Source of the DNA: MGIIb-O2 sp002494975
Lineage (GTDB): Archaea; Thermoplasmatota; Poseidoniia; Poseidoniales; Thalassarchaeaceae
DNA: 64,000 nucleotides
Direction: 5' to 3'
NCBI GenBank assembly: GCA_028355015.1
Contig: JAOMRN010000002.1
Location: forward strand, 248,001-312,000
Of this stretch, positions 25,906 through 36,500 are shown piece by piece. The notes beneath the pieces were generated by a model that was not told the origin of the DNA, did not search any database, and saw nothing but the letters and a program-made list of their open reading frames with translations. Each line of letters opens with the position of its first letter. The stretch's first letter is position 1. The position numbers were made by a program, and so were the translations under genes.

Positions 25906-26367
25906 ATGAGAGCAATTCTAACGGACTTAGGTGTTGCAGCCTGTCTCATAAAAAATGAAGCGATTCTGCTGGTAAAAGAGGCCTCAGGCCCTCAAAAAGG
26001 ACGCTGGGGGATGCCGAAAGGAACTGTTGATGAAGGAGAGTTGCCAAGTTTTGCGGCAATGAGAGAATTGGAAGAAGAATGTGGAATTAGTGGAACCATA
26101 AAGAAAATAATTGGCGTAAGAGAGTGCCTCATACGAAATATTCCTGCAATATTTATTGTGTATTTGGTTGATTATGATTCGGCAGATGTAACTATTGACA
26201 ATGATGAAATCGAAGATTATGGTTGGTTTGAATTGAATAATTTCGAGTCAATTGACTGGATCAGCTCTGCAATGAGAGAATTGGCTACTGCTGCACTATC
26301 GGACGTGGACAAAGAGATGATCGATTATACCGAAGAAAGAGGGCAAGAATATTTTTTATATTTATAA
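25906..26367 (+). CDS. Nudix hydrolase
   Basis: The protein of about 153 aa (ATG 25906) has a full Nudix box: GTVDEGELPSF then AAMRELEEECGI, fitting GX5EX7REUXEEXGU. The preceding strand KGRWGMPKG is the usual lead-in. Nudix enzymes hydrolyse nucleoside diphosphates linked to another group; the substrate (oxidised nucleotides, ADP-ribose or Ap4A-type compounds) is unknown. It ends 5 bases before the convergent S15-type peptidase gene. Confidence 0.88.
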   Translation: MRAILTDLGVAACLIKNEAILLVKEASGPQKGRWGMPKGTVDEGELPSFAAMRELEEECGISGTIKKIIGVRECLIRNIPAIFIVYLVDYDSADVTIDNDEIEDYGWFELNNFESIDWISSAMRELATAALSDVDKEMIDYTEERGQEYFLYL

Positions 26368-26372
26368 TTCTA

Positions 26373-28187
26373 TTAATTATTTGCTGCGTCGAGACTTTGT
26401 GGAGTGATTAGTACATCACTTGAATCTCTATATATTCGAGGAATTTGTAATTCTGACAAAGAGGGTAAAATATGAACTGTGCAGCTAGGCCCACATGCAG
26501 GCGCTAAGTAATCTTCACCTGTATCTGTGAACACAATATTTATTCCGTGCCCTGCTGGTAATATCGCGTCTATAGCTTGGAACTCCATCATCATTGTTAC
26601 CTGCTGCGAAGGAAGCACGGTTTGAGGCTCATAACCTCCTGCATGATATCGGATATCCATGGTTGCATGCCCCAATCTAATACCTGTTTCTGAATCTCTT
26701 AATTCAGCAAATATTTGGCCGCCATCCATAGTAGCAACTGCTTCTAAATGTAATCTAATAAGCCCTGAAATCTGTAAATCTTCTGTTTCAGAGAGGGCTG
26801 AACAAACAGTGGTGACAGTTTGTCCGCCTCCAACTACTGGCGCTCCGCCCCCTGTGAATGCGCCTGAACTAGAGCATTCAGATAATGGAAGAGTATACCA
26901 ATCCAAATCTTCTGGAGGCCATGTTTGTTCTATTCGCCATTCGCCATCATTTCTCTGAACTTGCGCAATTGCCTCTGGCTTGGGTCCGTTCCCTTTCAAA
27001 TAATATTCATACCATTCAAATAAATCTTGAGCCCAATCCCACCGAGTCATGTTGTGTATTGCTTCTCCTCCATAGCCACTATCTTGAGCATTGTGTTTAG
27101 TCCATTGATCGGGATAGTTATGCTCCCATTGACCAAGAATTCCCCTTATTTCATATCCTGAATCAATATATTCCTGATACCAGTTAACTCCTATTGGGCC
27201 GCCAAAAACCTGGTGTGGATCTACATTCCAATCTTGTAATCCTTGCACCCAGTAAACACTACCATTCCAATTTTCAAACGCTTTATCGATATGGCTTCTC
27301 TCATCATAGTAATTTGACATGTAAGGATCTAGTTCGCCCGCTCCATATGTTACAGGGCCTGCAAATAGGCCCTCTACGATATCGGGGCATACATTGTCTA
27401 AGTCATCTTCATTATAGTCAACAGTACTTGAAAAATAGTTCATGTGCATAACCTGACTTCTAGCTTCTGCACTTCCATTTTTGTAAAGCAAAGGATGCAA
27501 TGCAGTGGTTCCTGAGATAGGAACTATAGTCTTGAGATATTCACTTCCTATAGCGGCTGCTTCCCATTGGGTCGCTCCTTCGTATGACTTGCCATATAGC
27601 CCTACATTTCCATTTGACCAGTTTTGTTGGCCAAGCCATTCAACAGCATTGTGAATTCCCCATCCTTCTCCTGCTCCACGATAATCAAAACATCCACTGG
27701 AAAGTTCCGTACCAAACACAGCAACCTGGGCGAAGGCATATCCATGAGGGATAAAATTCTCAAAAATGAATTCGCCACGGCCTGCACTCACGATATTGGT
27801 TGGAGTTGATTCATCTCCTTGAGCACCATATGAAAAATACGGGCTTATAACAGCTATTACAGGGACTGTTTCGCCCTCTAAAGTGTTACTTGGTAACCAA
27901 TATGAAAGATGAACTTCTGAGGTTTCAGGCCCTGTTTCCCAAACATCTGAAGTATCCACTTCAATTAGTGCCTCTTGAACATCGAGTGCATAATATGGGC
28001 CCTGTTCAAGAGTGTAAGAAAAAGTATGATTATCTTTCCAATCCAAAGTATGGCGATTGAAAATAGATGGGTATGTATCTCCTTGGTCAGAATTACCTAC
28101 TTTAGAAGGCTCTGAAAATATACATCCAGACATACTAACTACTATGATCATCAAAGACATAGAAAGTGCATATAACCGGTTGGCCAT
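26373..28187 (-). CDS. secreted S15 / CocE-like alpha/beta hydrolase lipoprotein
   Basis: The 604-aa protein has a signal peptide with lipobox SMSGC. The alpha/beta-hydrolase domain carries GLYGKSYEG, with the catalytic Ser in the G-x-S-x-E-G form of X-Pro dipeptidyl peptidases and cocaine esterase; the Asp of WNVDPHQ and His of QWEHNYPD complete a plausible triad. The C-terminal part (jelly-roll domain, from about residue 440) is characteristic of this family. It likely removes Xaa-Pro dipeptides or hydrolyses esters outside the cell. Divergent from the MFS transporter. Confidence 0.88.
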   Translation of the reverse strand: MANRLYALSMSLMIIVVSMSGCIFSEPSKVGNSDQGDTYPSIFNRHTLDWKDNHTFSYTLEQGPYYALDVQEALIEVDTSDVWETGPETSEVHLSYWLPSNTLEGETVPVIAVISPYFSYGAQGDESTPTNIVSAGRGEFIFENFIPHGYAFAQVAVFGTELSSGCFDYRGAGEGWGIHNAVEWLGQQNWSNGNVGLYGKSYEGATQWEAAAIGSEYLKTIVPISGTTALHPLLYKNGSAEARSQVMHMNYFSSTVDYNEDDLDNVCPDIVEGLFAGPVTYGAGELDPYMSNYYDERSHIDKAFENWNGSVYWVQGLQDWNVDPHQVFGGPIGVNWYQEYIDSGYEIRGILGQWEHNYPDQWTKHNAQDSGYGGEAIHNMTRWDWAQDLFEWYEYYLKGNGPKPEAIAQVQRNDGEWRIEQTWPPEDLDWYTLPLSECSSSGAFTGGGAPVVGGGQTVTTVCSALSETEDLQISGLIRLHLEAVATMDGGQIFAELRDSETGIRLGHATMDIRYHAGGYEPQTVLPSQQVTMMMEFQAIDAILPAGHGINIVFTDTGEDYLAPACGPSCTVHILPSLSELQIPRIYRDSSDVLITPQSLDAANN

Positions 28188-28253
28188 GATTATCGGAGGC
28201 GGTGCTAATATTGTAACCTATGTTTTGAAAAAGTACTATTCGACGGCGATGTT

Positions 28254-29780
28254 ATGGAAGTAAGTAAGACGCATGAAAATCGTTGGATTATCCTCGGTAT
28301 TATGAGTCTGAGTCTTGTAATTGTAATGCTGAATAATGTGACTTTGAATGTCGCATTACCTGAAATGTCTAAAGATTTACAGGCTAATAATAGTGATTTG
28401 CAATGGATAGTTGATTCTTATGCTTTGATTTTTGGAGGAATGCTCCTAGTTATGGGTGCATTAGGAGATAGATTTGGCCGAAAAAGAGCTTTGCAGTTGG
28501 GGTTGGTTTTACTTGGATTGGCTTCTGCTGCTGCTGCATTTTATGCGGATTCTTCGAATGATGTCATTATGGCTAGAGCGACCATGGGGTTTGGTGCAGC
28601 ATTAGTTATGCCAGCTACATTGTCAATTGTCATTGTTGTTTTCCCTAGAGAGGAGAGGGGCAAAGCGATTGGGATTTGGACGATGATGGCAGGAATTGGC
28701 GCACCTATTGGATTATTGGTCGGAGGTTGGGCTGTAGAAAATTATGATTGGCAGATGGTTTTCTTGATTAATATCCCAATTATATTATTGGCTCTGTCAT
28801 TAGGATTAATGTTTGTACCCAATTCAAAGGATAGTAAAAAGACTCCTTTAGATCCGGTTGGAGCGGTATTATCGATAGCCGCCTTAGGGACTATTCTTTA
28901 TGCTATAATTGAAGCTCCATCACTAGGATGGACGAGTTCAGAAATGATTCTTATTAGTGGATTGGGAATAATTTTAACTTATATGTTTGTAAAATGGGAA
29001 AGAAAGGCTGAATACCCAATGTTGCCAATTGGATTCTTTAAATTTAATGGTTTTTCTTTGGGTTTAATTGCAATAATGTTAGCTTCTTTCGTGATGTTCT
29101 CATTCATGTTTACTCAGATGTTACATTTTCAATTAGTAAGAGGGCATACTGCATTAGAAGCGGCTGTGAGATTCCTGCCCCTTCCTTTGGGCCTCATGCC
29201 CGCTGCGGCTAATAGTGACAGATTGTCTGCTAAATTTGGAAGTAATAATGTCATCTCAATGGGATTAGTTTTGATGACTGCTGCTATGGCGATATTTACT
29301 ACTGTAGAAATTGATTCTGAATATATTCGACTGGCCTGTATTTTCCTGTTACTCGGATTTGGGATGGGTTTGACTCTAGCGCCTGCCACAACAGTGGTAA
29401 TGGATTCCATACCTTCGGATAAAGCAGGGGTTGGTAGCGCTACTAATGACGCCAGTAGAGAAGTTGGAGGAGCACTTGGTATTGCGATAGGCGGGAGCGT
29501 GTTGAATGAATATTATCAAAGAAATATGGAAGTTCCTGTTGGCCTTGAGTTGGGCAATATCCCTCTAGAATCGTTTCCTGCAGCAATGCAAATCGGTGCC
29601 GAACTCATAGAAGGCGGGAATATCCTCGGGCTCACATTAATTGAAAATGCACAGCATGCATTTATGGAAGGCATGATTGCATCGGCAACAGTGATGGGGG
29701 TTATGGCGATTGCCGCTGCAATTTTGGTAAAATTGTATATGCCTTCTAAAATAATTACTAACCTTATTGAAGAAGAATGA
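28254..29780 (+). CDS. MFS transporter, DHA2-like (14 helices)
   Basis: The 508-aa integral membrane protein has motif A, GDRFGRKRALQLG (about residues 71-83), and 14 hydrophobic segments expected for EmrB/QacA-type drug:H+ antiporters. The VTLNVALPEM motif near residue 30 and WIVDSYAL near 51 (helix 1 to 2) also fit. It probably exports small hydrophobic compounds. Convergent with the RluA gene with no gap. Substrate unknown. Confidence 0.88.
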   Translation: MEVSKTHENRWIILGIMSLSLVIVMLNNVTLNVALPEMSKDLQANNSDLQWIVDSYALIFGGMLLVMGALGDRFGRKRALQLGLVLLGLASAAAAFYADSSNDVIMARATMGFGAALVMPATLSIVIVVFPREERGKAIGIWTMMAGIGAPIGLLVGGWAVENYDWQMVFLINIPIILLALSLGLMFVPNSKDSKKTPLDPVGAVLSIAALGTILYAIIEAPSLGWTSSEMILISGLGIILTYMFVKWERKAEYPMLPIGFFKFNGFSLGLIAIMLASFVMFSFMFTQMLHFQLVRGHTALEAAVRFLPLPLGLMPAAANSDRLSAKFGSNNVISMGLVLMTAAMAIFTTVEIDSEYIRLACIFLLLGFGMGLTLAPATTVVMDSIPSDKAGVGSATNDASREVGGALGIAIGGSVLNEYYQRNMEVPVGLELGNIPLESFPAAMQIGAELIEGGNILGLTLIENAQHAFMEGMIASATVMGVMAIAAAILVKLYMPSKIITNLIEEE

Positions 29781-30677
29781 TTATCCAAGGCGTCTTTTAA
29801 GTTCAGAAATTAACTGCCTTGGTATAGGACTTTCAACTTTCATTCGTTTACCATTAGGGTGGTCAAAAGTGAGAGAAGATGCATGCAAACATAACCTGTT
29901 AACACTTGCTTTACCGAATCCATGTCTTGTATCGCCAATTACTGGACAGCCTAAGTTCACCATATGTAAACGAATTTGAGCACGTCTACCTGTGTCAATT
30001 TTAATACGAACTAGGCTGTGTTCTGGGCCTGTATCTTCTACTGACCAATTTGTAATTGCGGATTTGCCTGCACGACGTCCTTCTGGTACAAGCCTCATTC
30101 TTTTGTCCTTCATTTCTTGTATTCGTCCTGTTTCAATACCTGATTTTGCAGGAAGCTTTCCGTGAACTACCGCATGATAAATTCGTTCTATTGATCTGTC
30201 TTTGAATTGGTCTTGAAGCATGTCTCTAATCTCAGAAGAACGCGCTAAAATAAGACATCCTGAGGTTTCTCGATCTAATCTATGAACAAGATGGGCTCGG
30301 GTTTTACCATTCTCCCAGGCCCATGCAAATACTCTGTCAAACATTGTGTCCGCCTCGCCTCTATCGGTAGCAACAGATAACAATCCGGCTGGTTTATTTA
30401 CGATAATAACAGACTTATCTGAATAAACCACTTCAGGCGCTGGGATGGAGGACTTGTATTTTCCAACTGTTTCATCGCCATCAAACTTTGAAAGAACTGT
30501 GATTGTGACTCCTGCTAAAATTTTGGCATTAGCACGTGTAACTTTGACTCCATCTGATCTTACACGTCCATGATCAACCATTCTACGCAGTGAATTCTTC
30601 TTGGCATTAGGGTGTAATAATGACAACGCTTCAATCACAGTTGTGTCTTTCTTGACTGTGATGTTTGGGTCCGACAT
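29781..30677 (-). CDS. RluA-family pseudouridine synthase
   Basis: The 298-aa enzyme starts at ATG 30677 (a TTG at 30755 extends an unrelated leader). An N-terminal S4-type RNA-binding domain (NSLRRMVDHGRVRSDGVKV) is followed by the catalytic domain with HRLDRETSG, where the Asp is the nucleophile, and a C-terminal RRAQIRLHM strand. It isomerises uridine in rRNA or tRNA. RluA-type enzymes are common in bacteria and eukaryotes and scattered in archaea. This is the second bacterial-type pseudouridine synthase in the window. Confidence 0.9.
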   Translation of the reverse strand: MSDPNITVKKDTTVIEALSLLHPNAKKNSLRRMVDHGRVRSDGVKVTRANAKILAGVTITVLSKFDGDETVGKYKSSIPAPEVVYSDKSVIIVNKPAGLLSVATDRGEADTMFDRVFAWAWENGKTRAHLVHRLDRETSGCLILARSSEIRDMLQDQFKDRSIERIYHAVVHGKLPAKSGIETGRIQEMKDKRMRLVPEGRRAGKSAITNWSVEDTGPEHSLVRIKIDTGRRAQIRLHMVNLGCPVIGDTRHGFGKASVNRLCLHASSLTFDHPNGKRMKVESPIPRQLISELKRRLG

Positions 30678-30802
30678 GCCCTTGGGAAATCGTTCAAACC
30701 ATTCAACTTTCTTGATTATTATGCGTTTAGATACAACTATAGAGGTACAATACAATTGAAATTCATGAGAGTTACTGGATACTTGATAAAGGAGATTTGA
30801 AA

Positions 30803-31231
30803 ATGGAAATTAAAACTATATTGCACCCAAAGAAAATGTTAATTGGTTTTGGGGTCTTTATGCTATTGATGTCTGTGTTTGGAGTGATAGATGGAGACCA
30901 AATGGCTGAAGATATGTGGGGCGCTGATAATGTTGCGGAGCATGATGCTGAATACGAACAAATGTGGGCTCTTCACATGATGCCTCTATTTGGAATGGCT
31001 GTTGTAACGGGATTACTTGTTCAAGGAAAGGCCTTGGCTCAAATGGCAATGGCAGCATCCGCTTTTGTTCTTGTTTTCATGGGAGGAGGAATGATGTATC
31101 TGACCAATGAGAGTGGATATGGTTCGAGTTCTCAAACTCTAATGATTATCATATTTTCATTATCTGCACTAATTGGGGTTGCTGGCTATCTTCACAAGGA
31201 TGGCGATGATGAACCCGAGGGAAGTGCATAA
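30803..31231 (+). CDS. membrane protein, tandem family member 1
   Basis: This is the first of three tandem genes for small multi-helix membrane proteins. The 142-aa product starts at ATG 30803, preceded by GGAG. Helices lie at about residues 11-29, 54-76, 81-99 and 114-133. It shares the shape of the next two (a hydrophobic start after 'HPKKM', a short acidic loop, then three helices) but is the most divergent. Function unknown. All three are adjacent with almost no gaps, so they form an operon. Confidence 0.6.
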   Translation: MEIKTILHPKKMLIGFGVFMLLMSVFGVIDGDQMAEDMWGADNVAEHDAEYEQMWALHMMPLFGMAVVTGLLVQGKALAQMAMAASAFVLVFMGGGMMYLTNESGYGSSSQTLMIIIFSLSALIGVAGYLHKDGDDEPEGSA

Positions 31232-31232
31232 T

Positions 31233-31661
31233 ATGGACCTGGGGGGTATTCTGAATCCTCGTGCTTGGATGATCGTCGCCTCTCTTGTCGTCGTTTTAAT
31301 GCTCGGAATTGGTCCGATGATGGCCTCTTCAGGAGATATTGCAGACATGGCAGAGGATGAATTTGGAGAACTTTACACAAATGCTTCTGATGCAGACAAG
31401 GAAATTATCGAGGAGGCTGTCGAAACGGAAGCCTATTTCTTTGGAGCGGCCAACATTGCAATTGCGCTGTTCGTCTTAGGATTCGCCTTTCTCACAGAAG
31501 GTACAGCGCGCGCGAAGAGTGCACTGTTCTCTGGTGTATCCCTAATTCTATGGTCAATCTACTCGCAAGGCGAATTAGATATAGAGGCAATCACATTCTA
31601 TTCTGTCGTTTCCGCTCCTATGATTATTGCAGGTGTTCTACATCTCAAGGAGGACGAGTGA
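31233..31661 (+). CDS. membrane protein, tandem family member 2
   Basis: The 142-aa product starts at ATG 31233; the open frame extends upstream inside the previous gene but that part is not expected to be used. Helices at about residues 12-31, 68-90, 94-113 and 118-137. NPRAWMIVASLVVVLMLGIGP here and QPKTWVTVASVALLLLLGLGP in the next gene are clearly related, showing tandem duplication. An acidic extracellular loop lies between the first two helices. No motif gives a function. Confidence 0.6.
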   Translation: MDLGGILNPRAWMIVASLVVVLMLGIGPMMASSGDIADMAEDEFGELYTNASDADKEIIEEAVETEAYFFGAANIAIALFVLGFAFLTEGTARAKSALFSGVSLILWSIYSQGELDIEAITFYSVVSAPMIIAGVLHLKEDE

Positions 31662-31662
31662 T

Positions 31663-32115
31663 TTGGATATCAAAGAAGCACTTTCACAGCCAAAAACTTG
31701 GGTTACTGTAGCCTCGGTTGCTCTACTATTATTGTTAGGACTCGGCCCTCTAATGGCAGGGCTTGCAGGAGGACCTGATCACGCAGAAACTGAGTACCCG
31801 GACTTACTAGAATCCCTAGATGGAGATGACGAAACAGCATTTATTGAAGTCGTAAATCAAGAATTATTCGTATTTGGGCTATGGAATGTCACCATGGCTC
31901 TGATGTTCTTGGCGATGGTGTATTTGACAGACGGGGGAACCCAAGCAAAACTAGCAATGGTTGCAGCCGCCTCAATGATATTTGTATCTGGAGCTGGCGG
32001 TTATTCAGTGAATGGCGATGCATATTTCGTTGAGTGGGTGACACTTTGCGCCATACTCGGTTCTCCTATCTTAATTACAGGATATTTGCAACTGAATCGT
32101 GAAGTTGGGGAATAA
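31663..32115 (+). CDS. membrane protein, tandem family member 3
   Basis: The 150-aa product probably starts with TTG 31663, one base after the stop of member 2. The four-helix layout and acidic loop match member 2, and QPKTWVTVASVALLLLLGLGP aligns with its first helix. Ends next to the convergent methyltransferase gene. The start codon is my choice based on alignment with its paralogue; an open frame begins at 31627 within member 2. Confidence 0.58.
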   Translation: MDIKEALSQPKTWVTVASVALLLLLGLGPLMAGLAGGPDHAETEYPDLLESLDGDDETAFIEVVNQELFVFGLWNVTMALMFLAMVYLTDGGTQAKLAMVAAASMIFVSGAGGYSVNGDAYFVEWVTLCAILGSPILITGYLQLNREVGE

Positions 32116-32117
32116 AA

Positions 32118-32732
32118 TCAAGGTTTACGGCCAAAAATCGCTAAAGTACCGACGAACCCTGATTTTATGCCTACACGTCGTGTTTCGACGTCGATGAAAC
32201 CTGCATTAATCATGCCCTGTTTCCATTGCTCTTCACTCAATGTAGTCATATGTACATTGAGAGATTTTGGCCAATCATGACTTGCAATATTTTCTAAATA
32301 ATGATCAACGCCTGCAATAAGAACTCCTTGATCTTCTAACCATTCATTAAACAATATCTTGAGCATTTCCAATGGTTCTTTCAAATAATATAAAAATTCC
32401 ATCGAGTGAATTAAATCGAACTTTTGAGAAGGTTTCCACCCGGGTAGTGTTGACAGATGAAATTCTCCAGTGCCCTTTTGTTTGGCCTTAGCAATCATTT
32501 CGGATGACCCGTCAATCCCTACTACTTTACTACAATTTTCATATGCCTGTAATTTTCGGCACACCCAACCATTTCCACAACCTACATCTATTGCTGTGAA
32601 TGGTTTTTTTAGCATTGGAATTACAATATTTAGCATTTCGTTAACTGATTTGGCGTGCCCACTTTCCATGCCTTCGTCTCTATCTATAAGTGCCCATTCT
32701 GAGAAAACATCAGTTGCATCACGGGTCGACAT
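32118..32732 (-). CDS. class I SAM-dependent methyltransferase
   Basis: The 204-aa protein has motif I AIDVGCGNGWVCRKL (SAM-binding glycine loop) at about residues 42-56, the acidic strand VVGIDGSSEMIAKAK, and FDLIHSMEFLYYL as the post-II region. This is a UbiE/Coq5- or BioC-like small-molecule methyltransferase by shape. The substrate is unknown. It is downstream of purQ on the same strand with 40 bases between, so it may be transcribed with the purine genes, but there is no functional link in the sequence. Confidence 0.85.
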   Translation of the reverse strand: MSTRDATDVFSEWALIDRDEGMESGHAKSVNEMLNIVIPMLKKPFTAIDVGCGNGWVCRKLQAYENCSKVVGIDGSSEMIAKAKQKGTGEFHLSTLPGWKPSQKFDLIHSMEFLYYLKEPLEMLKILFNEWLEDQGVLIAGVDHYLENIASHDWPKSLNVHMTTLSEEQWKQGMINAGFIDVETRRVGIKSGFVGTLAIFGRKP

Positions 32733-32772
32733 AGTAATTCCTATAAATCTCTACTGCAAGAATATTTTTATT

Positions 32773-33588
32773 TTAATTATCAAAATTTTCTGAAACATAA
32801 TTCACAGCATTTCTGAAAATCTTCATGCCTTCTCCTTCGCCATGCTCTATATTTTCTCTAGTCCATGTTGCCCCTAACCAAGTCGAATGATTGGCTTCAG
32901 GGTGTGGCATTAAACCGAATACTAGCCCTGATGGGTCACAAACACCCGCAATATTTCTCCAACTTTGATTCGGGGAGATCGGATAAGGCAATACTTCATC
33001 AGTTGATGATGGGTATTCGGTTGAAGGATCTACATACTTTACTACTAATTGGCCACCTTCACCCCAATCGTCAAGGAGATTTTTATCGGCTGTAACGAAT
33101 TTTCCTTCACCATGCCGAACCGGAACTCTGATTCTTGTCATTCCTTTTGTCCAGACACAATGACTTTCTGAATCAAATTCTAAAGTCGCCCATCTGTTTT
33201 CATAATGGCCTGAATCATTCAGTGCTAAAGATGCTGTTTGGGTTAAACTAACATCGTCGTCACCAGGTAATAACCCCATTTTCACAAGTACTTGGAAGCC
33301 GTTGCATATTCCAATTACTGGTTTACCGGATTTGACAAATTTTCTCACTTGTTCACGCAAACCAAAGCGTAGCCTGTTACCCATCAATCTACCACTTCCC
33401 AAATGGTCACCAAAGGAAAAACCCCCTGGTACAGCCATAATATGGTAATCTTCTAGATCCAATTCTCCGTTGACTAACCTATTCACATGTACTCTGTCTG
33501 CTTTAGCTCCAGCCATTTCGAAAACTGCCATTGTTTCCGTTTCACAATTAATTCCAAAACCGGAAAGAACCGCCACCCTAGGTATCAT
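32773..33588 (-). CDS. purQ: phosphoribosylformylglycinamidine synthase, glutaminase subunit
   Basis: The 271-aa class I glutamine amidotransferase has the nucleophile Cys95 in VIGICNGFQVL and the His-Glu pair in MPHPEAN near the C terminus. Start at ATG 33588 overlaps the purL stop by one base (TAATG), so translation is coupled. It supplies ammonia to PurL for conversion of FGAR to FGAM. The length is within the range of stand-alone PurQ proteins. The open frame extends to 33621 inside purL, but the core begins IPRVAVLSGFG. Confidence 0.92.
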   Translation of the reverse strand: MIPRVAVLSGFGINCETETMAVFEMAGAKADRVHVNRLVNGELDLEDYHIMAVPGGFSFGDHLGSGRLMGNRLRFGLREQVRKFVKSGKPVIGICNGFQVLVKMGLLPGDDDVSLTQTASLALNDSGHYENRWATLEFDSESHCVWTKGMTRIRVPVRHGEGKFVTADKNLLDDWGEGGQLVVKYVDPSTEYPSSTDEVLPYPISPNQSWRNIAGVCDPSGLVFGLMPHPEANHSTWLGATWTRENIEHGEGEGMKIFRNAVNYVSENFDN

Positions 33589-36500
33589 TAATTTACACCT
33601 CCGTTCAAGGTATTTTTCCAAGAGTCTCTCAGTTCAGACATTGAAGCGATCAATATAGGGATACCTTGGTTTGAAATTGTTATGTTGTCACCTGAGATCA
33701 CTTTACCTAAGTAATTACATTCATGTCCTTCCATAGAAGCCTCAAAAATTTCGGAGTTTTCTGGTTTTACACTAACTAAAATCCTACCAAGGCTCTCCCC
33801 GAATAGAGCACCCCAGTCATTCAAATTAATATCGGCATGGAATATATCTGAAATATCTAAATCAGTACCTGAATCACATCCAAAACAACATTCTGCTACT
33901 GCAGCCGCAAGTCCGGCATCACTACAATCATGAGCACTAGAAACTAGTTCATTTGACATGGCTTTCGTCAGACTGTGATAGAGTGATAAATTCCTAGATG
34001 TGTCAATCTGTGGAACTCGGCCTCCGATTCCACTCTCTCCATTTGATTCATCACGTAGCATGAAAGCTAATTCGCTAGCACCTAACTCTTGATGAGTTTC
34101 TCCTACAAGATATATCATGTCTCCAACTTGTTTGAAGTCACTAGATACCGCCTTTCTTACATCTGAATGATTGCCAATTAAACTGAACAAAAGCGTAGGA
34201 GGTACGCTGATTTTTTCACCATCTAATGTAGCATCGTTTTTCATAGAATCTTTGCCGCTTATGCAAGGTAAATTGTATGCCCTACATACTTCGTCCAAAG
34301 CCCTATTTGCTCTTACTAATTGGGCTAATTTATATCTTCCATCAGGCGTTTTCGCTGATTCAACTGGATCGGGCCAACAAAAATTATCTAATCCTGCAAT
34401 TAAATCTAAATCTACCCCTACGCATACTGCATTACGTAGAGCCTCGTCTATGCTAGCTGCTGCCATGGCATAGGCATCAATATCTGAATATCGAGGCACT
34501 ATTCCATTGGAGATTACTGCGCCTTGAGTTCCTCCTTGTATGGGTGCAATTACCGCTGCGTCTCCGGGCGCGTCATGATTGACACCACAAAATGGTTTGA
34601 TTACAGATTGTGCTATGACTTCGTGATCATAAGATCTAACCCACCATTCTTTACTTGCTACATTAGGTCTAGCCATTAACCGTGAAAGAACCTCTCCCAT
34701 CTCAATGTGATCTGTAGTTGGGAATAATATTGGGTCATGTTCAGGAGTTTGCCATTCAGATTCTAACTGCAATTGTGGACAGCCGTCATGCAAAAATGAA
34801 ATTGGAAGATGTGCTACTGTTTCGTCTCCAAAACGAACTACAAACGCGCCTGAATCTGTAAATGTTCCAACTGCGGTTGCTTCGACTTCATGTAGTTGGG
34901 CTAGTTTTTCAAATTTTTCACAATCTTCCGGGTTTACTCCGATTGTCATTCTTTCTTGGGATTCTGATACTAAGATTTCCCACTTACTTAATCCCGGCTG
35001 TTTCAAAGGTACCGCTGCGAGATCTAAATCGGCACCTCCTGTGAGTTCCGCCAATTCGCCAACACTACTAGATAATCCCCCGGCTCCATTATCTGTAATG
35101 ACCTGGATTAATCCCAAATCTCTCGCTTCGAGTACCATGTCAATCATTTTCTTCTGAGTAATTGGATCGCCTATTTGGACCGCTGAAGATGGGCTGTCTT
35201 CAGTTAATTCAAGACTAGAAAAGGTTGCTCCGTGAATTCCGTCACTACCCACTCTTCCTCCGACCATGTAAATTATATTGCCCGGTTGAGGGGTTTTTTC
35301 GTGACTTTCTCGGCCATCAGGCAGTAATCTCGGCATAATACCAACCGTTCCACAATATACCAAAGGCTTCCCAAGATATCTTTCATCGAATACGATTGAG
35401 CCATTGACTGTAGGAATGCCTGACTCGTTTCCTCCTGCTCTAACGCCAGCATGCACGCCCCTGAATACACGAGAGGGGTGGAATAACCCCTCCGGGATAT
35501 GACCTGAATAATCTGGTGGACCGAAACAAAATACATCTGTATTAGCGATGGGTCTTGCGCCCAACCCTGTGCCTAGAATATCTCGGTTAACGCCTACGAT
35601 GCCAGTCATTGCACCACCAAATGGATCTAATGCACTGGGCGAATTGTGTGTCTCTGCTTTTATGCAAAGGCTCCAATCATCATTCCAAGCGATGACTCCT
35701 GAATTATCGTGAAAAATGCTAAGTAACCAATTTACTTCTGATTGAATATCTAATGTCGGTTTCATAATATGGGTTTTGAACAATGAATCTATGTACGTGT
35801 CTTCACCTGTCTCAAAATCAACATGATGTATTTTTGATGCGAATATTTTGTGACAACAATGTTCAGACCATGTTTGTGCAAGACATTCTAATTCAGCATC
35901 TGTAGGTGCCTTCTCGGGCAATCCCAATTCAACCCGCGCAGCACGTACTTTTGGATCGCGATAATTCTCTTGAATTGCTTTCATTTCTTCGAGATTTAAT
36001 GCCAATAATCCTTTCTCACTAATCTGTATCAATTCCTCATCACTGACTTCAAGATTTACTGTTGCAGATGGTTTTTGGGTCAACTTTGGCCTTTCAGGAA
36101 AATCCAAAGAAGGCCAAACTGATTTTTGACAATCTTTGCTATCAGATATACTAGACCTTTCAATCATTTGATTGTGTAATTTACTAGAAAGCCAATTAGG
36201 AGAAATGTCGCCGGGAACTCCCCAGAACAAGTATGTCATTGCTGTAGCTACTTGCGAAGCAGATGATATTTCTGGAAAAATTGTTCTTAGACCGTCTAAT
36301 CCGGCTTGGCCCGCATTATCTGTAACTCCTGGTTTAAATCCCACTTTTATTGCAATTTGTGGCGCCTCAGAAAATAAGTTCTTGTTGTCAAGAAGAGAGT
36401 TTTCTAAATTTCCAACTTCAATAATAGGATCTGCAAATAAATCATAAATAGACCTAGTTGCTTGCTCTAAAGACATATCTGATTTGACTTGATAGCCTAA

